DNA of 18,971 nucleotides from positions 1 to 18,971 of the forward strand of contig JABXGS010000044.1 of assembly GCA_016550425.1 (NCBI GenBank). The letters are read 5' to 3'. The stretch is from an archaeon (GTDB lineage: Archaea; Asgardarchaeota; Hermodarchaeia; Hermodarchaeales; Hermodarchaeaceae). The notes beneath the pieces were generated by a model. That model made no database searches and was not told where the DNA came from. It was given only the letters and a program-made list of their open reading frames with translations. Shown here one piece after another: positions 14,460 through 18,971 of this stretch (positions are counted from its first letter, which is position 1; every line of letters begins with the position of its first letter). The position numbers and the translations under genes are program-made.

Positions 14460-15740
14460 CTACGATTGGTTATTCTCCATTTTTTTCTGCCGTGTTTCAA
14501 TGTTCAAAAAGAACATAGCGTAAAGTACGGTTGAAGCTGAATAGCTAGTTAGCGTAAACCAGAAGGGAATAAGGTACAATCCTTGGTCAAATAAGGGACC
14601 AGTTACCAAAGTACTAAATGCCCAAGGAAAATTCCACGCAAAGCTAGAAACAGCGCTCATGTGTGGGCGGTAGGATTCTGGAGTTAATTCCATCCGTAAA
14701 GCGTTGTCCACGGGTCCACTAGCGTTCATGAGAACAACACGGAAAATATAGCTGGCAATCGCAATATAGGGATTGATGATAACGGCAATAAAGAAGAGAA
14801 ATGGCAGTGAGAGACTCTGAGTTACAAGAACAGTTTTGACTTTGCCAATTCTGGTTGAGAGAACAGGTGACAAAAACACGCCTGCTGCAACCGAAAGGGA
14901 GCCAAAGCCTTGAACCAGACCTACCATGAATGTAGGGAGATTATAGAACTCCCAGAAGAAGATGTTCAAATAGGGGATTACGAAACCTGCACCAAGACCG
15001 ATAAAGGCATTAACAATACCAAATTTGAGCAAGAGCTTTCTGATTTCTTTATTCTCAACAGGTTCAATTTCTCGCGTGTCGCTTTTAGGTTCAAAAATGG
15101 GAAACTGATCTTTTTCACGAATCAGGAGAAGTGGAATAAATCCCAGTGAAAAGGGGAGAACCTGAATAAGGAGTGCCCATTGGAACGAGATGGCACTATC
15201 AATAGGAAATCCGAAGGATATTGCGAATAAGCCTGGCAGAAACCCTGCCAGGGTGTTTGCAAAGAATGAGCTAAGAATAGTAGCGGATTGAGAGGTGCCA
15301 AATAAATGGGTTCGCTCATAGGGAGTACTAAACTTGGTCATGAAAGGTCCAAAAGCCACATTGAGCATTGCTGATCCGAGTCCACTGAAAACCGCCGCTG
15401 TTTGAAGGATGGTGGGTAATGGAAATACCACTTGGCTGAGTGATGCGACAAACATGATGGCGGCTGCAAGAATTAGAGATCGTTTGGTTCCAAATCGTGA
15501 AACTACTGGTCCCATTATCAAGGAACAGAGGGCCATAGTAAAGGCGTTAATTGACATTAGACCGCCTATGAAGGCATTACTATACCCTAAGCTGAGAAGA
15601 TAAAGATTGAAGAGCGTTTGAGCGATACCCCACCCAAAGGCTCGAAGCACATTGGCAACGATGAGCTTTTGAGCATTTGGGGTAAATTGGCGCATGCGCT
15701 GCCAATATCCAAGGGCATCTTCTCGTATCATTCGACTCAA
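14460..15740 (-). CDS. Major facilitator superfamily transporter (paralogue 2)
   Basis: The protein has 426 residues and about 12 hydrophobic helices with a polar central loop (EPKSDTREIEPVENKEIRK). MFS loops after helix 2 (MGPVVSRFGTKRSLIL) and helix 8 (SPVLSTRIGKVKTVL) are visible. It aligns end to end with the MFS protein encoded at 9543-10874, down to shared blocks such as FFWEFYNLPT, LFDQGLYLIPFW and GTSQ near helix 5. The two therefore arose by duplication and probably handle related substrates. The start is TTG at 15740, supported by GAGGAG (15747-15752) 6 bases upstream; ATG at 15731 would be 15 bases from it. It lies 75 bases downstream of the acyl-CoA dehydrogenase on the same strand and is convergent with the surface-protein gene. 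Confidence 0.92.
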   Translation of the reverse strand: MSRMIREDALGYWQRMRQFTPNAQKLIVANVLRAFGWGIAQTLFNLYLLSLGYSNAFIGGLMSINAFTMALCSLIMGPVVSRFGTKRSLILAAAIMFVASLSQVVFPLPTILQTAAVFSGLGSAMLNVAFGPFMTKFSTPYERTHLFGTSQSATILSSFFANTLAGFLPGLFAISFGFPIDSAISFQWALLIQVLPFSLGFIPLLLIREKDQFPIFEPKSDTREIEPVENKEIRKLLLKFGIVNAFIGLGAGFVIPYLNIFFWEFYNLPTFMVGLVQGFGSLSVAAGVFLSPVLSTRIGKVKTVLVTQSLSLPFLFFIAVIINPYIAIASYIFRVVLMNASGPVDNALRMELTPESYRPHMSAVSSFAWNFPWAFSTLVTGPLFDQGLYLIPFWFTLTSYSASTVLYAMFFLNIETRQKKMENNQS

Positions 15741-15815
15741 AGAACTCTCCTCATTAGACAGGGCAGCAGGCTTGTTGACTATTTTAAATTACTGTCTCAA
15801 GGGAAATAGAGCCAT

Positions 15816-16976
15816 TTACAGATCGTATTCCCGAAAAACTTCACGTTGAATAAGATAACGAAGGATTTCTGCAGTTCCGCCACCTATAGTCATTAGCCGG
15901 GCATCACGTAGAAATCTTTCAACAGGACGCTGTTTTGTGTATCCTATACCGCCTAGAACCTGTAGTGCTTCAGTAGCTGTTTCAATGGCTTTTTCGCAAG
16001 CATATAGTTTGGCAATCGCAGCTTCTTTAGTTGCCTGTTTCCCTTCATCAATCATACGTGCGGCTTTGAATGTGAGCAATCGAGCTGCTTCAAGATTTAC
16101 AGCCATGTCTGCGATTTTGAAGCTAACGCCTTCAAACTCTCGAATCTTTCGGCGGAACTGAACTCGGTGGTTACTATAATGCACTGCTTCTTCCATTGCT
16201 GCCCGCGCAACGCCATTCATCTCCGCAGCGAGGATGGTTCTTTCCGCATTCAAACCTGCCATTACAACATGGAATCCACCGTTCACTTCTCCAAGGATAT
16301 TTTCTTCTGGCACTTCGACATCCTTTAGGGCGAGGTGACCAACATGGGCTCCATGCATGCCAAGGAGTTCATATTCCTCGACCACTTCAAAACCTTTTGA
16401 CTTGGTTTCCACAATAAAAGCCGTCATCCCTTGCTTGGCTTTTACTTTCGGATCTGTTACTGAATAGCATAATAAATAATCAGCCACGGGTCCATTTGTA
16501 ATGAACCGTTTCTCACCATTGATAACGTACATGTCCCCTCGTTTTTCAGCTCTTGTTTCAGTTCCCGCAACATCACTTCCCACGTTCGGTTCGGTGATAC
16601 CTAAGGCTCCAATTTTCTTTCCTTGAGCGACAGAGGTGAGGTACTTCTTTTTCTGTTCTTCAGTTCCAAACTCGAAGACTGGATGTGCAAAAAGAATACA
16701 GGACCCAACACGCGCCATATCAAACCCTGCATGAACTGCACAAATTTCCTCGGTTACAAGTACCTCGTACATGAGGCCTTTTCCAATACCTCCATATTCT
16801 ATGGGATATCGTGAACCAAGATATCCGGCTTTTCCGAATTTACGAATGATGTCCCAGGCCTCGAGCTTGCCCTGTTCAATATCTTCGGCAACTGGGGCTA
16901 AGGTTTTTTGGACGAATTCTCGAGCTTCAGCTTGAAACTTGCGTTCTTCCTCTGATAAAAAGGACAGCTCCGTCAT
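15816..16976 (-). CDS. Acyl-CoA dehydrogenase (isovaleryl-CoA dehydrogenase-like active site)
   Basis: From ATG 16976 the protein has 386 residues, normal for the family. The N-terminal helical domain is followed by GALGITEPNVGSD (about 123-135, the FAD/acyl site). The beta domain contains 'GEKRFITNG', and the C-terminal helices contain 'LQVLGGIGYTKQRPVERFLRDAR'. Oxidation of an acyl-CoA to the enoyl-CoA passes electrons to ETF. The medium/short-chain catalytic Glu (YEGT) is Gly here (IGGGT, about 364-368). A Glu in GLNAER (about residue 245) sits where isovaleryl- and long-chain-type enzymes keep theirs, pointing to branched- or long-chain acyl-CoA. The frame is open upstream to 17063, but the extra 29 residues are hydrophobic and atypical. 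A TATA box CTTTATAAAC at 17024-17033 also supports the shorter start. Confidence 0.93.
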   Translation of the reverse strand: MTELSFLSEEERKFQAEAREFVQKTLAPVAEDIEQGKLEAWDIIRKFGKAGYLGSRYPIEYGGIGKGLMYEVLVTEEICAVHAGFDMARVGSCILFAHPVFEFGTEEQKKKYLTSVAQGKKIGALGITEPNVGSDVAGTETRAEKRGDMYVINGEKRFITNGPVADYLLCYSVTDPKVKAKQGMTAFIVETKSKGFEVVEEYELLGMHGAHVGHLALKDVEVPEENILGEVNGGFHVVMAGLNAERTILAAEMNGVARAAMEEAVHYSNHRVQFRRKIREFEGVSFKIADMAVNLEAARLLTFKAARMIDEGKQATKEAAIAKLYACEKAIETATEALQVLGGIGYTKQRPVERFLRDARLMTIGGGTAEILRYLIQREVFREYDL

Positions 16977-17023
16977 GATTATCACAGCATAGATAAATCT
17001 TGATTCGAAACCAATAAGTGTTA

Positions 17024-17033
17024 GTTTATAAAG
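17024..17033 (-). promoter_or_regulatory. TATA box of the acyl-CoA dehydrogenase gene
   Basis: The minus strand reads CTTTATAAAC, close to the archaeal TATA consensus, 48-57 bases before ATG 16976. It predicts a leader of about 25 bases. It falls inside the longer open frame, which argues against the upstream start. Confidence 0.5.
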
Positions 17034-17075
17034 CGCTTCGCCACGAACGAAAAAAAGAAACAATAAGCGGGGAAT

Positions 17076-17471
17076 CTATTCTTTTCGTCGAGACTTGTGA
17101 AGAGCTGTAACCGCTTGCTCACGAGTTTGTCGCTTGATTTCTTCAATCTGATCAATAGCAGGGAGAATCGTGTCAACCAAGTCGCTCTTCGCTTGAATAC
17201 CTTCATGGGTTAGAAAAGCCACAGCTTCGCTTCGGCTTTTGAATATCTCTAAGGCAATCAACGCATCAACTATCCGTAGATCACTATCCCATAACCGTGT
17301 CATCACAATATTATCGCGACGTTTAGCCTCCGGCAAGTCCCCTTTCATGAACAATTGTTTGAGTTCTTCCATTACTTCTTGTTTTAGACCCGGCGCCATG
17401 TCAAGGTCATCGCTTGAAACAGATGCAGGAGTTGCCTTTCGTTTGGCTTTCGATTTTGATGCGGAATTCAT
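17076..17471 (-). CDS. Ribbon-helix-helix-like small protein
   Basis: The 131-residue protein has a Lys/Ser-rich flexible N-terminus (about 1-24) and a charged helix (about 28-43). The core at about 52-92 fits a ribbon-helix-helix: the strand NIVMTRL, a helix 'RIVDALIALEIF', then the diagnostic turn and second helix 'KSRSEAVAFLTHEGI'. The C-terminal segment is a charged helix (about 97-130) ending in a basic KSRRKE. Such proteins dimerise and insert the strand into the DNA major groove, so a transcription factor or nucleoid role is likely. It could instead be a non-DNA-binding archaeal variant, since the family contains many uncharacterised members. It lies 100 bases upstream of the acyl-CoA dehydrogenase on the same strand and is divergent from the tusA operon, so it is a reasonable candidate regulator of either. 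The start is ATG 17471, with a weak GGGAA site upstream. Confidence 0.7.
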   Translation of the reverse strand: MNSASKSKAKRKATPASVSSDDLDMAPGLKQEVMEELKQLFMKGDLPEAKRRDNIVMTRLWDSDLRIVDALIALEIFKSRSEAVAFLTHEGIQAKSDLVDTILPAIDQIEEIKRQTREQAVTALHKSRRKE

Positions 17472-17580
17472 AGGTATTCCCTATTAAGGTGATTCAGACA
17501 TGGCATTTTAGCGTTACGCCTCACCCTCTTTATGCGTTACATCGCTGAATTCTTGCAACCGATTCGTGATTGGGTCAAGC

Positions 17581-17588
17581 TTATATAC
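17581..17588 (+). promoter_or_regulatory. TATA box of the tusA-dsrE-iscS-like operon
   Basis: TTATATAC lies 66-73 bases before the tusA ATG. With the usual offset the transcription start falls at about 17611, at the edge of the inverted repeat, leaving a leader of roughly 40 bases that contains the ribosome binding site GGAGG (17640-17644). Confidence 0.5.
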
Positions 17589-17610
17589 GATGTTGAACAC
17601 CCCTAATCAT

Positions 17611-17625
17611 CTTAACAGTGTTAAG
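17611..17625. promoter_or_regulatory. Operator-like inverted repeat at the tusA operon start site
   Basis: CTTAAC (17611-17616) and GTTAAG (17620-17625) are perfect arms around AGT. The repeat sits about 25-35 bases after the TATA box, where a bound repressor would block initiation. No other copy was noticed in the window. The regulator is unknown; the divergent ribbon-helix-helix protein is one candidate. Confidence 0.5.
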
Positions 17626-17653
17626 ACTGATTTGATTCTGGAGGCGCAATGAA

Positions 17654-17914
17654 ATGCCAGAAAAAACCGACATGGCCGATATAGAAATTCACCACCAAAT
17701 TGATGCTCGGGGTTTGTATTGCCCAATACCTGTATACAAAACCCGCCAAGCTGTATTAGAAGCAAAACCAAAACAAGTTGTTGAAGTGTTGGCTGATGAT
17801 CCTGCATCAGAAGAGGACATTACTCGTTGGGCTAAACGGACAGGAAATACTGTTCTCTATATTGAACATTGCGATGATTATCTGCGATTCCTGATTCAAA
17901 AAACAGAAAGGTGA
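17654..17914 (+). CDS. tusA: TusA/SirA-type sulfur carrier protein
   Basis: The 86-residue protein has the TusA signature DARGLYCPIPVYKTRQAV. Cys23 of the CPxP motif accepts sulfane sulfur as a persulfide. The second half 'VVEVLADDPASEEDITRWAKRTGNTVL' is the expected strand-helix-strand. TusA proteins receive sulfur from cysteine desulfurases or rhodaneses and pass it to DsrE-type partners for tRNA thiolation, cofactor synthesis or dissimilatory sulfur transfer. The start ATG 17654 is fixed by GGAGG (17640-17644) 9 bases upstream; the ATG at 17649 leads quickly to a stop. It is the first gene of the operon, 6 bases before dsrE. Confidence 0.93.
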   Translation: MPEKTDMADIEIHHQIDARGLYCPIPVYKTRQAVLEAKPKQVVEVLADDPASEEDITRWAKRTGNTVLYIEHCDDYLRFLIQKTER

Positions 17915-17920
17915 AAAATT

Positions 17921-18283
17921 ATGGCTAAAAAAATACTGTATGTTGTTACCAGTGGCACAGATGAGCCACATCGCCTCTATGCGCCTTTTGTATTAGCGAC
18001 GACTGCCCGAACGATGGGTATTGATGCAACGATCTATTTCGTGATTAAGGGCGTCTCAGTGATCAAAAAAGGTGAGGCAGAAAAAATTAAGATGGGTAAC
18101 TTCCCACCTCTCAATGAGATTATCAGCCAAGCAATCGACGCTGGTGTCAAACTTGTAGCCTGTGATCAGAGTACTCAATTACTGGGACTTGATCGTGGAG
18201 GCTACGTTGAAGAGTGTGGAGTTGTAGGGGCCGCCACCTTAAACGATTTGGCATTGGAAGCGGATGCAATTCTAACCTTTTAA
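17921..18283 (+). CDS. DsrE-family sulfur-relay protein
   Basis: The 120-residue protein has the COG2044-like DsrE/F layout: a strand KKILYVVTSG, a helix with 'FVLATTARTMG', the strand 'DATIYFVIKGV', a helix, and the strand 'VKLVACDQSTQLLGL' with Cys81. It ends 'GVVGAATLNDLALEADAILTF', a very typical terminus. Cys81 is the likely persulfide carrier; Cys99 is a second candidate. It should exchange sulfur with TusA. Its ribosome binding site (AAGGTGA) overlaps the tusA stop codon and sits 6 bases from the ATG, so the two are translated together. It differs in length and motifs from the other DsrE-like protein at 1851-2183, so they are not recent duplicates. Confidence 0.92.
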   Translation: MAKKILYVVTSGTDEPHRLYAPFVLATTARTMGIDATIYFVIKGVSVIKKGEAEKIKMGNFPPLNEIISQAIDAGVKLVACDQSTQLLGLDRGGYVEECGVVGAATLNDLALEADAILTF

Positions 18284-18313
18284 CGGGGTTCGAGCAAAAA
18301 GGAGATGTGAACA

Positions 18314-18971
18314 ATGGCAAAACAAGCGAATTTCAATCACAGTGCAGCTGTACCAGTGGATCAACGAGTACTTCAAACTATGAAACCCTATTTCCGAACC
18401 TATTATGGGAATCCTTCATCAGTCCATACCGCAGGACAGCAATCCGCAAAAGCAATTGCCAATGCTCGAGTCCAGGTAGGTCAACTTATTGGTGCCGATG
18501 CGAAAGATAAAATTATCTTCACGAGTGGATCGACCGAAGCAAATAATCTAGCGTTACAAGGATATACCTACCGGAACAGACGAAAGGGCAACCATATCAT
18601 CATTTCGAAGATGGAACACCTTAGCATAATTAATACTGCTAAATTTCTCAGCAAGCAAGGTTTTGATTATACTCAAGTTCCGGTTGACAAATATGGTGTC
18701 ATAGATTTGAAAGCCTTACGTGACGCAATTACTGACAAGACAGTCCTCATATCTATTCAACACGCTAACAATGAAGTGGGCACGATTCAACCTATAGCTG
18801 AGATTGCCAAATTCGCTCAGGATTCAAATGTTCCGTTTCACATCGATGCTGTCGCCAGTGTCGGTCAAATCCCAGTTAATGTTTCGGATCTTGGGATCTC
18901 GATGCTTAGTCTCTCATCAAATGACCTGTATGGGCCCAAAGGTGTTGGTGCTCTATATGTCAGAAAAGGGA
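18314..18971 (+). CDS. iscS: IscS/NifS-like protein lacking the PLP lysine (partial, 3' end missing)
   Basis: The first 219 residues are visible. The fold is clearly a class V cysteine desulfurase: 'GNPSSVHTAG' (32-41), SGSTEANN (71-78), MEHLS with the PLP-stacking His102, HANNEVGTIQP (150-160) and Asp178 in HIDA. The motif that normally reads S-x-S-x-H-K before the tyrosine and GPKG is here SLSSND: Asn203 and Asp204 replace His and the Schiff-base Lys. The Gln that contacts PLP (normally DAxQ) is Ala181. The codons AAT GAC are unambiguous. The same Lys-to-Asp change is known in the IscS of Archaeoglobus fulgidus. The protein may therefore scaffold Fe-S assembly or accept sulfur from TusA/DsrE rather than release it from cysteine. 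ATG 18314 has GGAG 9 bases upstream. The catalytic Cys loop and C-terminus lie outside the window. Confidence 0.9.
   Translation, partial: MAKQANFNHSAAVPVDQRVLQTMKPYFRTYYGNPSSVHTAGQQSAKAIANARVQVGQLIGADAKDKIIFTSGSTEANNLALQGYTYRNRRKGNHIIISKMEHLSIINTAKFLSKQGFDYTQVPVDKYGVIDLKALRDAITDKTVLISIQHANNEVGTIQPIAEIAKFAQDSNVPFHIDAVASVGQIPVNVSDLGISMLSLSSNDLYGPKGVGALYVRKG

Noticed and set aside
16977..17063. 29-residue N-terminal extension of the acyl-CoA dehydrogenase
   Set aside because: It contains the best TATA box of the gene, is hydrophobic and is unlike family N-termini; ATG 16976 fits better.
17511..17540. Direct repeat GCGTTAC at 17511 and 17534
   Set aside because: Two copies of a 7-mer 23 bases apart are not strong enough to call a regulatory element without comparison.

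Overview
The window looks archaeal and most likely comes from an Asgard-type archaeon, with Thorarchaeota the best guess. This rests on gene content rather than a marker gene. The evidence is a longin-like domain protein, an archaeal PolB2-type DNA polymerase, a stand-alone Lrp/AsnC ligand-binding domain, TATA-like boxes ahead of several starts, and N-glycosylation-rich surface proteins with one C-terminal membrane anchor. There are no rRNA or tRNA genes, CRISPR arrays, insertion sequences or long repeats. Genes are dense: only one gap exceeds 300 bases (11837-12154).

Left part (1-4929): the tail of an unknown gene overlaps a longin-like gene, which meets a flavin nitroreductase tail to tail. 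A small amino-acid-sensor-like domain (SARAM type) follows. A minus-strand pair then encodes a FAD/NAD disulfide oxidoreductase (lipoamide dehydrogenase/MerA-like, with a histidine-rich tail) and a DsrE-like protein. A class I aminotransferase is transcribed divergently from that pair.

Middle (4938-15740): a PolB2-family polymerase with a degenerate motif C is noticeably more GC-rich than its neighbours. Next come an exported clostripain-type (C11) protease with a cytosolic zinc ribbon, and an MFS transporter. A PadR repressor with a small Cys-Cys/coiled-coil partner follows, with three operator-like palindromes directly upstream of padR. A large secreted, membrane-anchored protein ends in a clear hairpin terminator, and a second MFS transporter closely resembles the first. 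The paired exporters and surface proteins suggest a cell-surface module.

Right part (15816-18971): an acyl-CoA dehydrogenase and a ribbon-helix-helix-like protein lie on the minus strand. Divergent from them is a tight sulfur-relay operon of TusA, DsrE and an IscS/NifS-like protein, the last cut by the window end. The IscS-like protein lacks the PLP-binding lysine (Asp instead) and has Ala in place of the usual PLP-contacting Gln, so it is not a standard cysteine desulfurase. The operon has a TATA box with a perfect inverted repeat at the predicted transcription start. Together with the DsrE/disulfide-reductase pair at 1851-3596, this gives two separate persulfide-handling loci within 19 kb. 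The tusA-dsrE-IscS(K to D) operon is the most interesting candidate system here.
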